Source: an uncultured Christensenellaceae bacterium (GTDB lineage Bacteria; Bacillota; Clostridia; Christensenellales; CAG-314). Taken from it: a DNA stretch of 64,000 nt. The translations under genes were made by a program, and so were the position numbers. Under the pieces are notes generated by a model. It had not been told where the DNA came from. It ran no database searches and worked only from the letters and a program-made list of their open reading frames with translations. Location: the NCBI GenBank assembly GCA_910585195.1, contig CAJUCX010000001.1, forward strand, positions 309,958-373,957, in the 5' to 3' direction. Below are positions 16,527-25,875 of the stretch, piece after piece (position 1 is the first letter of the stretch; each line of letters starts with the position of its first letter).

Positions 16527-17306
16527 TTAATTTGCCTGTTGTCTTTCCTGCTTTTTAGACATAACCTGCAACAGACCGTTGAGCGCGAGATTGAGTCTTT
16601 TTTGTTGGTCGTGCGTGCGGATTTTGTCCATTCTTTCGTTTGACAGTAATGCGGCAACTTCCTTTGCGGTGTTTTCGTTTATGCCGTTTGACTTTAAGAA
16701 GTTTATTTTGGAAATCACTTCGTCAACTTCTTTGTCTTTGCAAACGTCCCCGCTGAAAACCTGGTCGCGCGTAACTCTGCTTTGCCCCAAAGTCTTATCG
16801 AGATAACGCGTGAAAGTTTCCGTAACCTTTTTTGCCTTTTTGTGTTTGGAAATGCGAGTCGTGTTTATTATGCTCTGCACTACGACAAACCAAAATGCAA
16901 TTGCAAACGGCGCAAAGCCGTAATTTACCGACGCGGAAAGCATTGCAAAACATAATGCAAGAGAAAGAAGCGCCAAAGATACGCCGAAGTTGCAAAAATG
17001 CTTTCTGTTGAAAGTCATAAGTTCCGACGGGAAGCGTCCCGAACTTTTGACGTAGTTTTCATAGCCCTGCGACAAAGTGGCAGGCAGCACGATTTTGTTG
17101 ACGTTTACCGGCACGTGCGCGTTTACGCACTGTTTGAGGTACTTTACGTCCCTTTTAAGTACTCTTTTGTATTTTGCATAAGGCGTAAAAAACAAGTTGA
17201 AAATAAAGTACAGGGTAATTATGCCGAAGGCGGCAACCCAAACCACAACCTCGTTTTGCGCCAAAGTATTTACTGCGCTTTGCAGTTGTTCAAAAATAAA
17301 TTCCAT
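16527..17306 (-). CDS. Conserved-looking membrane protein, unknown function
   Basis: This 259-residue protein has one membrane segment near residues 21-41 (VVVWVAAFGIITLYFIFNLFF) and a hydrophobic pair at about 128-170 (FGVSLALLSLALCFAML and FAPFAIAFWFVVVQSII). The central basic loop and a soluble Lys/Asn/Gln-rich C-terminus (about 170-259, EVAALLSNERMDKIRTHDQ) probably lie in the cytosol. I do not recognise the family. Start: ATG at 17306 preceded by GGAG eight nt upstream; the longer frame to 17444 is not needed. It follows addA on the same strand with a 160-nt gap and has its own terminator. Confidence 0.65.
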   Translation of the reverse strand: MEFIFEQLQSAVNTLAQNEVVVWVAAFGIITLYFIFNLFFTPYAKYKRVLKRDVKYLKQCVNAHVPVNVNKIVLPATLSQGYENYVKSSGRFPSELMTFNRKHFCNFGVSLALLSLALCFAMLSASVNYGFAPFAIAFWFVVVQSIINTTRISKHKKAKKVTETFTRYLDKTLGQSRVTRDQVFSGDVCKDKEVDEVISKINFLKSNGINENTAKEVAALLSNERMDKIRTHDQQKRLNLALNGLLQVMSKKQERQQAN

Positions 17307-17467
17307 ACAGTTTCTCCTTTTGAAAAGATTTTTTCCGTACGGAATTTTTTTATACACTGTTTTTATAATTTTGCAATGCGTTTTTTGTACTCGCATTTTT
17401 CGCAAACTTCTGCCGCTTTTTATGCAAACACTTGCTAAATACAATTATGTTTACCCGACAGGAAAAA

Positions 17468-20400
17468 TTAAAACTCGATTATTTTGCCGTGTTTAATGCT
17501 TATGACAAATTTATTTACTTTGTCAATCTTTAATATCTGCCTTACCGCCTGTGCGTAAGAATTCAACTGCTTTTGATAATTTTGCTTTATGTGCGCCTCG
17601 CTTGACTTTGTATATTTGTAGTCTATGATTGTAGCCGTGCCACCGTCCAAAATAAGCATATCCAATACGCCTTGCAAAAAGACGCTTTCGTCAATCTTTT
17701 CATCGTCAAATAAATTGTTGTAACTTGTCTTTAACATAAACGGCAATTCGCGGTAAACCTTTTTGTTTTGCAAATTGCTGAAAATATCCAAGTTTATTAC
17801 TTTAAGCACTGCGTTGCAATCGAGCTGCTCGGCAACTTCCTGCGTCAACTCTCCGTCATCCACAAGCCGTTTTATCGTGTTTTGCACGTTGATAAGCGTC
17901 TTGTCGTCAAAGTCTATATCTTCCAGCACTTTGTGATATGCCGTGCCTATCTGATTGTCCGCCAAAACGGTTGCCCCGTCTTTTTGTTTGCTTACGGTTT
18001 TTGCCGAAACAGGCTTGTCCGTCAAGTCGTCCAACACCCTAGGCGTAAAGTCGTCCTCGTCTTGCTGCGGACGGAAATAAGTCTGCAATTTTGAAGATAC
18101 GGCTTTGAGTGCCAACTTAGTGGCGGACTCGTGCTTATACTCCCGATACACCGCTTTTTTGATACGCTCTGCTTCTTCTCCGTCATATGCGGTAAAGTTT
18201 ACGGCGCGGCGTTCTTCACGAGGCACGCCGTCGTTTGCCCTCGCCCCGATATTGTCGACTTCTTTATCTTCTATCGCGTCGGTTTGCATAAAGCGGTACT
18301 TTACGCCGTCGTCGGGACAGCGGTTAAGCACGTAAAGCAGCCAATCGAAATAACTGCAGCCTTTTTGCACCGCAATTTTGTTGCCCTTCAAGTTTGCGCA
18401 GCCTGTGAGATACAAATGACATTTTGCCCTTGTCATCGCTACGTACAAAATGCGCATTTCTTCCTGACGCATACGGTCTTTCGCCGCGTCGGCAATAAAA
18501 CTGCGCGAAAGCGTGTCAGACTCTTTGCGTTCTATCAAGTCGTATGCCTTTGCGGCAATGCCAAATTGTTTGTCGCACACAATGCCGTCTGTTTTTAAGT
18601 TGAATTTTTGACCGCAGTTTATAACGAACACCACCGGAAACTCCAACCCCTTGCTTTTGTGTATAGTCATTGCCCTTACGGCGTTTGCTTCGGACGACGA
18701 CGCAACTTCCGCCTCTGCGGCGGCGGCCTCGGTAAAACTTAAAAACTCCGCAATACAAGAGTTGTAAGACTTGTCTTTTAACGAGTCTGAAAATTCGTTG
18801 AGTTTTTTAAGTCTTACTGCGCCGTCTGGCAAACCCAACACCCACAGACTGAAATCCGTTTCTTCAAAAATTTTGGCGATTAACCTACTTACCGTCATGC
18901 TGCTTGCCAAAAACTTTATCTTCTGCACAAAGTCGATAAATTTATTTAACTTTTCCGCCGCGTCTCCTTTTTGAGTTGCCGCAAAGTCAAGAGATTTTGA
19001 CCACAGAGAATCGCCGTTGCCGCTCGTGCAAACCCGAGTAAGTTGATTTTCATCTAAACCGCAAAATTTGCCGAGCAAACAGCCGGCAAGCGGCACGTCG
19101 CGGTAAAAATTGTCTGCTACCTTAAACAGGTTTAATATTTCTTTCATTTCCGCGCTGTCAAACAAACTTTGCCTTGCGCTGTAAACGACGGGTATATCCA
19201 TTGCCTGCAACTGCCCGACCACGTCTTTTGCGTGCCCCTTAAATACGCGCGAGAGTATGACTATGTCGCCGTAAGTAATAGTCTTTTCTTCTCCGTTGAC
19301 GTTTACTTTAAGACCTACCAGTTCTCTTATGCGTTTTGCGATAAGCTGCGCTTCCGCCTTAGCGGCGGTTATCGACGGCGTTGCTTTTTGACGTACGGAA
19401 TAGGGTTTGTCGGCAACCGCCTCTTGCTTGGCGTAATTTATAACCTCCACAGACACCGCCGGCAAATTGCTTTTTGACGAGTTTTCGCCCTTCAACATAG
19501 AAGTATTGAAATAATCTATACCGCCGAAATCAACCGACATAACGTGTTTGAATATATGGTTTACAAAACTTAAAATTTCGCTGTCGCTGCGGAAATTGTC
19601 GTTTAAGTACTCCACGTGATTTGCCGAAAGGTCTTTGCCGAAGTCGTCCATTTTATTTACGAAAATATCAGGCGCGCATTGACGAAAAGCATAAATGCTT
19701 TGCTTTACGTCGCCCACCATAAACAAATTGTCTTTGCCTTTAACGGCGGAAATAATTTCTTCCTGAATTTCGTTTATATCCTGATACTCGTCTACGAAAA
19801 TATATTTGTAAGTTTGCCTTACTTCCTCCGCAATGTTGCCGAAACTCAAAACTTTAAGCGCTTTATGCTCCAAATCGTTAAAGTCTAGATATGCGTTTTG
19901 CGCTTTGAAAGCGTCGAATTTTTCTTCCGTCTTGCCGACTATCTCAAAAATTTTTGTGCAGCAATCGAATGAACGAGTCATTGCCGCAAGCATTTCGTCA
20001 TACGGCAGAACGGAATAAACGCTCTGTTTGCCTTTGATATAATCTTTTGCGCTGTTGCGAATTTCTTTACATTTATTGACGAAGTCAAGTTCTTCGCCCT
20101 GCAAATTGCGCGGCGTATTGAAAGTTGCAAACTCGATTTGCTGCAACTCGGCAACGTTCTGCCGTAAATCTTTATTTGGCGAAACAAAAATGCTTGCGGA
20201 AAGTTCCGCAAAGTGCAGCGATATTTTTGCAAGCCCCAAAGAATTTGCCTGCGCCGCAAGGTCGTCAAACTGCCGTCTTATATTTTGCAGGTTTTTTATG
20301 AGAACGGCATTCTCCTGCAAGGTAAAAAAGTTTTGACCGTTTTCAACTTTATATTTTGCTTTTACTCCGTCAAACCACTCATCGAAGTTGCTTTTGCAAG

Positions 20401-20923
20401 TCTTAAACTGATAAAGACGCTTTACCAAATCGCGCAGACCGTCGTCGCGTCTGCCGTGCCCGAAGATTTCAACCAACTGCAAAAATCCGTCGTCTGCCTG
20501 CTTATAATAGTCGTCGAAGCAATCGTCTACAATTTTGTCAAACGCGATTAACCACTCCGTATCGGACAAAATTTTATATGCCGGGTCTATACCTGCCTCT
20601 ACAAAATATTTGCGTATGAGGTTAGAGCAAAAACTGTGCAAGGTAGAAATCGCGCAAGTGTCAATCTGGCTCAACTGCCCCAGCACTTCCTCGTCGGTAG
20701 AAGATGATAGTTTATTGACAAGCCGCTTTTTCATTTCGTATGCGGCCATTTCCGTAAAAGTAACTACAAGCAGTTGTTTGAGCGACGCTTTTTTGCCCTG
20801 CACCAAACCTGCAATTTTTTCTATCATTACGGTTGTTTTGCCCGTCCCTGCCGAAGCGGAAACAAGTATATTTTTGTTTACCGTGTCCAACACTCTCTGT
20901 TGATTTACCGACGGCTTAAACAT
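17468..20923 (-). CDS. addA: ATP-dependent helicase/nuclease subunit A
   Basis: This 1151-residue AddA is the main motor and one nuclease of the AddAB complex, which resects double-strand breaks up to Chi and loads RecA. The Walker A motif VSASAGTGKTTVMIEK is at about residues 21-36, and YIFVDEYQDINEIQEEII is the Walker B/motif II. GDVKQSIYAFR is motif III, and AMTIHKSKGLEFPVVFV with ILYVAMTRAK are motifs V-VI. The C-terminal RecB-type nuclease has LILDGGTATIIDYKYTKS with the Asp and Asp-Tyr-Lys residues. The start overlaps addB by 8 nt, the normal B-then-A gene order of Firmicutes. Confidence 0.96.
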   Translation of the reverse strand: MFKPSVNQQRVLDTVNKNILVSASAGTGKTTVMIEKIAGLVQGKKASLKQLLVVTFTEMAAYEMKKRLVNKLSSSTDEEVLGQLSQIDTCAISTLHSFCSNLIRKYFVEAGIDPAYKILSDTEWLIAFDKIVDDCFDDYYKQADDGFLQLVEIFGHGRRDDGLRDLVKRLYQFKTCKSNFDEWFDGVKAKYKVENGQNFFTLQENAVLIKNLQNIRRQFDDLAAQANSLGLAKISLHFAELSASIFVSPNKDLRQNVAELQQIEFATFNTPRNLQGEELDFVNKCKEIRNSAKDYIKGKQSVYSVLPYDEMLAAMTRSFDCCTKIFEIVGKTEEKFDAFKAQNAYLDFNDLEHKALKVLSFGNIAEEVRQTYKYIFVDEYQDINEIQEEIISAVKGKDNLFMVGDVKQSIYAFRQCAPDIFVNKMDDFGKDLSANHVEYLNDNFRSDSEILSFVNHIFKHVMSVDFGGIDYFNTSMLKGENSSKSNLPAVSVEVINYAKQEAVADKPYSVRQKATPSITAAKAEAQLIAKRIRELVGLKVNVNGEEKTITYGDIVILSRVFKGHAKDVVGQLQAMDIPVVYSARQSLFDSAEMKEILNLFKVADNFYRDVPLAGCLLGKFCGLDENQLTRVCTSGNGDSLWSKSLDFAATQKGDAAEKLNKFIDFVQKIKFLASSMTVSRLIAKIFEETDFSLWVLGLPDGAVRLKKLNEFSDSLKDKSYNSCIAEFLSFTEAAAAEAEVASSSEANAVRAMTIHKSKGLEFPVVFVINCGQKFNLKTDGIVCDKQFGIAAKAYDLIERKESDTLSRSFIADAAKDRMRQEEMRILYVAMTRAKCHLYLTGCANLKGNKIAVQKGCSYFDWLLYVLNRCPDDGVKYRFMQTDAIEDKEVDNIGARANDGVPREERRAVNFTAYDGEEAERIKKAVYREYKHESATKLALKAVSSKLQTYFRPQQDEDDFTPRVLDDLTDKPVSAKTVSKQKDGATVLADNQIGTAYHKVLEDIDFDDKTLINVQNTIKRLVDDGELTQEVAEQLDCNAVLKVINLDIFSNLQNKKVYRELPFMLKTSYNNLFDDEKIDESVFLQGVLDMLILDGGTATIIDYKYTKSSEAHIKQNYQKQLNSYAQAVRQILKIDKVNKFVISIKHGKIIEF

Positions 20924-23900
20924 TTTGCACCGCCTTTGCCAACGATTCTTTTGTGGCGCTTGATTTTTCTTCTCCGTTGTTGCCGCTTAAATCGCGGTAA
21001 CTGCAAATGCCGGCAAAATCACAATAACCGCAAGCACTGCCGAACGGACGGCACTGTATAAAGCCGTCTGCCATATCTTTAACCGCGTTTTGTATCATAA
21101 TATCGGTATATTTTAAGTAAACGTCAAAATCCTGCTGCGTTGCGCCGACTGCCGAGTTTGCGTTTATCGTCTTGTCTTTTTTTAGCCTGCACCCCAGCGT
21201 TTTGCTCTTTCCGTCTTTTGACGATGGGTCTATTTGCAAAACCGTCTGACCGTCGTCCAAAACTCTGCCGACAAAAAAGTATCTGTCGTTTTCGTCTTTG
21301 CCGAATTTGTCGTGCACAGGCATATAGAAAAAGCCCACGCAATTTTTGCCCAAATGCTCTTGCGCAACCTTTACGTAAGTAAGCAGCTGCAATTTTTGCC
21401 CCGCGTAAAGTTGAGTTTCGTCAAACTTGGCTTTGCCTGTTTTGTAATCTATCAAAATAAATTTGTCGCCGTAAGCGTCAATGCGGTCTATTTTGCCGTT
21501 AAGCACAATTTCGTTGCCGTTTGCAGTTATTTTAAGTGGCGGCGCGGAGTCGCCGTCAAGCCCGAACGGAAGTTCCGCCAAAACAGGCTTAAAGTATGAA
21601 TTTGACGCTTGCTCGTAAACGGCGTTGCATACCGACTGCGCCTCTTTCTTCAAGCGTTGCAAAGTAAAGGCAAGTTTAGGGTCTTTTGCAAGACGCGCGT
21701 ATTCCTGCTGTTTAAGACAATTTTCCGTAAGGTCTTTTGCTATGCCGTTTATTTGCGCCGCCGTCAGTTTTTCGGCATTTTCGATTAAATGCAGTTTTAC
21801 GAATTTTTCCAAAACGTCGTGTAAAATCGTGCCTGTGTCCACTACTTTAAGCTCGCCCGTTTCGCGGTCTTTAAGTTTAAGTCCGTTTGACAAAAAGTAA
21901 CTGTACGGGCAGCGGTAAAAACTCTCCAACTTTGTTACCGAAGTTTTGCCCTTCGGCAGCAGCGTGTCTTTGCCGCTTGTTAAGTTTGGTTTTTCTTCTC
22001 CTGTGTAAATATACCTCGTCAAATCTTCTTCGCCCGACAATGCATAATACAAATTGCTTGCGGCGTAAATACCGCCGTTTTGACCGTCTGCGGCTTTTGA
22101 TGCTTCTTCCACAAACTTTTCTTTCGCCTGCTTTATGCTAAACACCGCCGAAGACAGTTTCAACTTATCCGCAAGTTTGTTGTCGAAGTCGAACATTGAA
22201 GAAATTTCTTCCGCAGCCAAACACGGAGACGCCGTGTCGCCGCCGGAAAGATACGACATATAAAGGCTTTTGCGCGGCGCGGTAAGCAACTGAAAGACGT
22301 TGAATTTTTCTTTTTTGTTTTCACTCTCTATCTTAGGGGTAACGCATATCCCCGACTGTTTAAGCGCATCGATATCGCCGTCCGCCAAAATTTTGGTGTC
22401 GCCCTTTACTATCGGGAAACTGCCGTCGTTTGCGCCTATAACCATAAGGTTTTTGTTTCCGTTTGCCCTCGATTTTGATACGTTTGTAATAACCACGCAG
22501 TCGTTGTAAAGCGGAATTATCGAAATTTTTTCCGCCTCGAAACCGTTCGACAGCAACTTGAAAAACTGCTCTGCCGAAGTCCTGTGTCCGCCGAATAGGT
22601 TTGTCAAAGTCTGCAAGACGGAAAGAAGTTTTTCTTCCGCCTGTACGGAAATCTTAAACGACGTCAAGTCGTCTTGTTCCTGCCGTTCTTTAAGACTTTG
22701 CATACATTCCGCCGTCTTTTCGCCTTTAATCAATTTGACTACGGCATCGGCAAAAGTCTGTATGCTTGCAAAATTGTCGGGAAACAAATCGTTTGCAAAA
22801 GCAACAAAATCTTGCCTTTGCTTTTCCGCAGTTTTACCTTGCTCGTCAAATACTTCAAACGGAACGGCAAAAAATTTAAGATTGTTTTTAAGGCAATAAT
22901 TTTCAAAACCGCAGACGTCGCCGTCGGTAGAGTAAAAATAGTTTTTCATTGCGGCGATACACTCTTCGCGTCGGAAGTTGGTTATTTTGCACCTAAACAG
23001 CGACAATATAAATTTGGCAAGAGGATGCTCCGCCAAAGAAACTTTTTTGTCCAAAAAGTATCTTATGTGATATTTGTCGAACACCTGCTCTATCGCGTAT
23101 GAATATCTGTCCACGTCGCCCGCCACAACCAAAAAGTCTTTGTATCTGTCGCCCTGCGCCACCTTGTGGCATATGTATTTTGCCGCGCTTTCCGCCTCGG
23201 CAAAAACGTTGCTTTCTTTGACCACGCACAGCTCTTCACCTACGGGCTTTTTGACGAAAGCCGTCTTATAGGCAAACAAGTTGTCTTCTATATGCGAGAC
23301 GAAATTAGGCTGATTATCTACGACAAACTGCACGTCTGCCGTTATATCTAGTCCCGAAGCCACGTTTAACATAGAGTTGAAGCTGTCGTCGGAATATATC
23401 CGTTTGCCCTTGACGAAAGGCAGCGCCACGGTAACACCTTTGGAATATATGACGAGTTCTCTTATAATCAAAATTTCCTGCGCGGAAAATGCGTCGAAAT
23501 CTTTTACGTAAAAATAAGAGTTTTTTATAAGCGGACTTGCAGGGATATGTTTTATCAACTCTTGCAGTTTTGCGCCCGAGTCCACGTAACGGTCTTTTAT
23601 AAAGTCTTCGTAAGCGGCGTAAAGCAACTTTACGTCGTGCATTTTAAGCTTCAAATTTTGACCGAACGAATTTATATCTATCTTGTCGGGCGTGATTGCG
23701 GAATATTTAAGTTGCGAAATGGTGTCGTATATATTTTGCGCAAACCCTGCCGTATCGTAAGACGTCTTAAAACACAAAAAGTCGTCTTTAAGTTCTCCCG
23801 CCAATTTATTGATAAGCATAATGGCGCTTTGTTTTGAAATAAACTGCCGTTCTTTCATAATGCGGCTGGTAAGCCTTGCAAATGTAAGCACGCTTGTATT

Positions 23901-24074
23901 GAAACTGCCGCCCAACGCGTCCAAAATTTCAAGTTCGCTTGACATACTGCATCTGTCGTTGGAAATCACTATATGATTTACCGACAAATCGCACTGGTCG
24001 GTTTGCTTTAAGATTTCCGTTATGCTTTTTGACGCGGCGGCATAGTTGTTGCCGGCAATTATGGTAAACTTCAT
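20916..24074 (-). CDS. addB: ATP-dependent helicase/nuclease subunit B
   Basis: This 1052-residue AddB is the second nuclease and Chi-recognition subunit. The C-terminal nuclease has IVLNGKIDRIDAYGDKFILIDYKTG, and the iron-sulfur cluster Cys are in YRCPYSYF and at the end in QCRPFGSACGYCDFAGICSYRD, the AddB signature. The N-terminus reads FTIIAGNNYAAASKSITEI, where most AddB proteins carry a Walker A loop; here the GKS/T is absent, so ATP binding by this subunit is probably lost. I use the ATG at 24074; upstream in-frame sequence is promoter. A TTTACA-17-TATAAT promoter ends six nt before the ATG and there is no Shine-Dalgarno sequence. addA follows with an 8-nt overlap. Confidence 0.94.
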   Translation of the reverse strand: MKFTIIAGNNYAAASKSITEILKQTDQCDLSVNHIVISNDRCSMSSELEILDALGGSFNTSVLTFARLTSRIMKERQFISKQSAIMLINKLAGELKDDFLCFKTSYDTAGFAQNIYDTISQLKYSAITPDKIDINSFGQNLKLKMHDVKLLYAAYEDFIKDRYVDSGAKLQELIKHIPASPLIKNSYFYVKDFDAFSAQEILIIRELVIYSKGVTVALPFVKGKRIYSDDSFNSMLNVASGLDITADVQFVVDNQPNFVSHIEDNLFAYKTAFVKKPVGEELCVVKESNVFAEAESAAKYICHKVAQGDRYKDFLVVAGDVDRYSYAIEQVFDKYHIRYFLDKKVSLAEHPLAKFILSLFRCKITNFRREECIAAMKNYFYSTDGDVCGFENYCLKNNLKFFAVPFEVFDEQGKTAEKQRQDFVAFANDLFPDNFASIQTFADAVVKLIKGEKTAECMQSLKERQEQDDLTSFKISVQAEEKLLSVLQTLTNLFGGHRTSAEQFFKLLSNGFEAEKISIIPLYNDCVVITNVSKSRANGNKNLMVIGANDGSFPIVKGDTKILADGDIDALKQSGICVTPKIESENKKEKFNVFQLLTAPRKSLYMSYLSGGDTASPCLAAEEISSMFDFDNKLADKLKLSSAVFSIKQAKEKFVEEASKAADGQNGGIYAASNLYYALSGEEDLTRYIYTGEEKPNLTSGKDTLLPKGKTSVTKLESFYRCPYSYFLSNGLKLKDRETGELKVVDTGTILHDVLEKFVKLHLIENAEKLTAAQINGIAKDLTENCLKQQEYARLAKDPKLAFTLQRLKKEAQSVCNAVYEQASNSYFKPVLAELPFGLDGDSAPPLKITANGNEIVLNGKIDRIDAYGDKFILIDYKTGKAKFDETQLYAGQKLQLLTYVKVAQEHLGKNCVGFFYMPVHDKFGKDENDRYFFVGRVLDDGQTVLQIDPSSKDGKSKTLGCRLKKDKTINANSAVGATQQDFDVYLKYTDIMIQNAVKDMADGFIQCRPFGSACGYCDFAGICSYRDLSGNNGEEKSSATKESLAKAVQNV

Positions 24075-24080
24075 AGCGAA

Positions 24081-24109
24081 ATTATAACAAACGGCGCATT
24101 TTTTGTAAA
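24081..24109 (-). promoter_or_regulatory. Promoter of addB-addA, leaderless geometry
   Basis: On the minus strand TTTACA (24104-24109), a 17-nt spacer with TGT before the box, and TATAAT (24081-24086) are followed by six nt and the addB ATG at 24074. This is close to consensus, and the start site would coincide with the start codon. Confidence 0.7.
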
Positions 24110-24193
24110 CACTACCGCTTGCGGTAATGGTCCGTAAAATTTGCAAAAGCCGACAAACACAGTTGCCGCGCCGAAATTATAGAGCAAAAATGT

Positions 24194-24221
24194 TTGAGTT
24201 TACGGCAATTTGTGTTATAAT
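24194..24221 (+). promoter_or_regulatory. Candidate promoter of the 339-residue lipoprotein
   Basis: TTGAGT (24194-24199), a 16-nt spacer and TATAAT (24216-24221) imply a 5' leader of about 110 nt before the ATG at 24338. That leader holds a small AAAGCGC/GCGCTTT hairpin. Confidence 0.45.
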
Positions 24222-24337
24222 ACATTATATTGCAAAGCGCATCGCGCTTTAAGCACTTGCCTAGCGCAGTATTGACGATTACGCAAAAATGTACTTAAAA
24301 CAAGAATTTTTGCTTTTGGTAACTTAAAAGAATTTTT

Positions 24338-25357
24338 TTGGAGATTGCAATGAAAAAAACTTTGTGCGTCGTTATGATGCTTATTATTTCCGTCTTTGCG
24401 TTTGCCGGCTGCGGCGGCGCTGCCGCGCCCGAAAAACTCGATAGATGGGAAGCAGGAGAAAGCGAAACTTACAAAATATCGTTGCTTACGGCAGATTGGT
24501 TTGTAGGCACTTCGGTAGAACCGGCAAACGGAGAAGTCCCTACCGACAAGATTTACACAAAAACCGCAGGAGTGCCGATTGTTCCGCAAGCCGTTGACGG
24601 CGAAATGAAATATACGATTTCGCAAAACGACGGAAAATGGGTGCTTGACGTAACAATGTGGGTAAAACAAACCTACGCCACTGCCAACTTTGTAAGCAAC
24701 TGGAAGTCTGTCGTAACAGACTCAACCGTATATGAAGAAAACGGCAACACCGTAACCTTTACTTCAACTATGACAAGTCAGGCGGTGTTTAATCAATTGC
24801 ACGACGGCGGCAAACCCGTGTCGTCTTTCAAAACGGTAAAAAGCGTGGTCGTATTTAACGACGAAGATTTGAAGCACGCCGTCGCTTACAACGACTACCG
24901 TACCGAAACGGCGTACGAAGACAACAAGGCAATTACCAAATTTGACGACAAAACAAACACGGCAGACAAACAAACGGAAAAAACCGTAGACGTCGGCAGC
25001 GATTTGATTTTCGACAACGAAGCGATGTTGCTTGCAATACGCTCTATCAATTTGGAACAGTTGAGAAGCGCGCAGCAAATGACTCTCGACTTCTTTAACG
25101 GTACGGAACAAGCCAAACAGCAAATTGCCGTAGCATACGGAACGGATAGTTTTAAGTTTAACGCCAATGACGAAAACGCCCCTGCCTACTACCGAATTGC
25201 AGCAACGCCTGTCGGCACGGGTTATGCACACTATTACTATATAGAACGGCACGATATAATAATGCCCCCCGGCTCTTCCTTCTCAAATCAAATACCTGCT
25301 TATAAATTAGAGCAAATGAACCAAGGCTATATGAATTTTGCGAGAGTAAGTCAATAA
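24338..25357 (+). CDS. Lipoprotein of unknown function
   Basis: This 339-residue protein starts with a signal peptide of about 21 residues and a lipobox FAGC, so it is anchored to the outer face of the membrane. The mature part is hydrophilic with repeated beta-like stretches (ISQNDGKWVLDVTMWVKQ, NTVTFTSTMTSQAVF). It lacks any motif I know and may be a duplicated beta-sandwich. Start: ATG with GGAG six nt upstream. It is a single-gene transcript closed by a strong terminator. It has no neighbours of related function (addB upstream on the other strand, tadA downstream convergent). Confidence 0.8.
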   Translation: MEIAMKKTLCVVMMLIISVFAFAGCGGAAAPEKLDRWEAGESETYKISLLTADWFVGTSVEPANGEVPTDKIYTKTAGVPIVPQAVDGEMKYTISQNDGKWVLDVTMWVKQTYATANFVSNWKSVVTDSTVYEENGNTVTFTSTMTSQAVFNQLHDGGKPVSSFKTVKSVVVFNDEDLKHAVAYNDYRTETAYEDNKAITKFDDKTNTADKQTEKTVDVGSDLIFDNEAMLLAIRSINLEQLRSAQQMTLDFFNGTEQAKQQIAVAYGTDSFKFNANDENAPAYYRIAATPVGTGYAHYYYIERHDIIMPPGSSFSNQIPAYKLEQMNQGYMNFARVSQ

Positions 25358-25379
25358 CCGCAACTTAAATAACCGAAAA

Positions 25380-25418
25380 TAAATCCCTGCAATATTTTGC
25401 AGGGATAATTTTTTTATT
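25380..25418. terminator. Bidirectional terminator between lipoprotein and tadA
   Basis: The 9-bp arms ATCCCTGCA (25383-25391) and TGCAGGGAT (25398-25406) are followed by TTTTTTTATT on the plus strand and a T-rich tract on the minus strand. Confidence 0.75.
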
Positions 25419-25425
25419 GTTAAAA

Positions 25426-25875
25426 TTATTTTTGCCGTTTTTGTTTGAAAAAGTCGGACAGGATTTTTACGCATTCCTGCTGCAAAATGCCACCTTCGAC
25501 TTTTAAGCGATGATTGAACCTTTCATCTTCGGGCAAGTTGTATAAAGTGCCGGCACAACCGGCTTTTGCGTCGTATGCCCCGAAATACACGGCGTTAAGC
25601 CGAGAATTTATACACGCGCCCGCGCACATAGGGCAAGGCTCTAAAGTAACGTAAAGGTCGCAGTCGCACAAACGCCAACTGCCGACTTTTTTGCAGGCTT
25701 TTTGTATGGCAATCATTTCCGCGTGATTTACCGCGTTTTGCGTTTGCTGCCTCGTGTTGTGTCCGCGTGCGATTACCTTGCCGTCTTTTACTATGACGGC
25801 TCCTATTGGCACTTCGTCTTTGCCGTAGGCTTTGCGCGCTTCAATCAGCGCTTGTTTCATAAACTTTTCTTCCAT
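25426..25875 (-). CDS. tadA: tRNA-specific adenosine deaminase
   Basis: This 149-residue deaminase converts A34 to inosine in the tRNA-Arg wobble position. The zinc/catalytic motif is NHAEMIAI (HAE) with TLEPCPMCAGACI (PCxxC) at about residues 50-90, and KDEVPIGAVIVKDG precedes it. I start at ATG 25875 (MEEKFMKQAL) with AGGA eight nt upstream; an upstream ATG at 25893 is less fitting. The start lies inside the 3' end of the M14 peptidase gene, a 35-nt overlap in another frame, so expression is likely coupled. It ends at a bidirectional terminator. Confidence 0.94.
   Translation of the reverse strand: MEEKFMKQALIEARKAYGKDEVPIGAVIVKDGKVIARGHNTRQQTQNAVNHAEMIAIQKACKKVGSWRLCDCDLYVTLEPCPMCAGACINSRLNAVYFGAYDAKAGCAGTLYNLPEDERFNHRLKVEGGILQQECVKILSDFFKQKRQK

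Noticed and set aside
16998..17438. A 146-codon plus-strand frame opposite the membrane-protein gene
   Set aside because: It is antisense to a well-supported gene with its own RBS and terminator, and shows no protein-like pattern.
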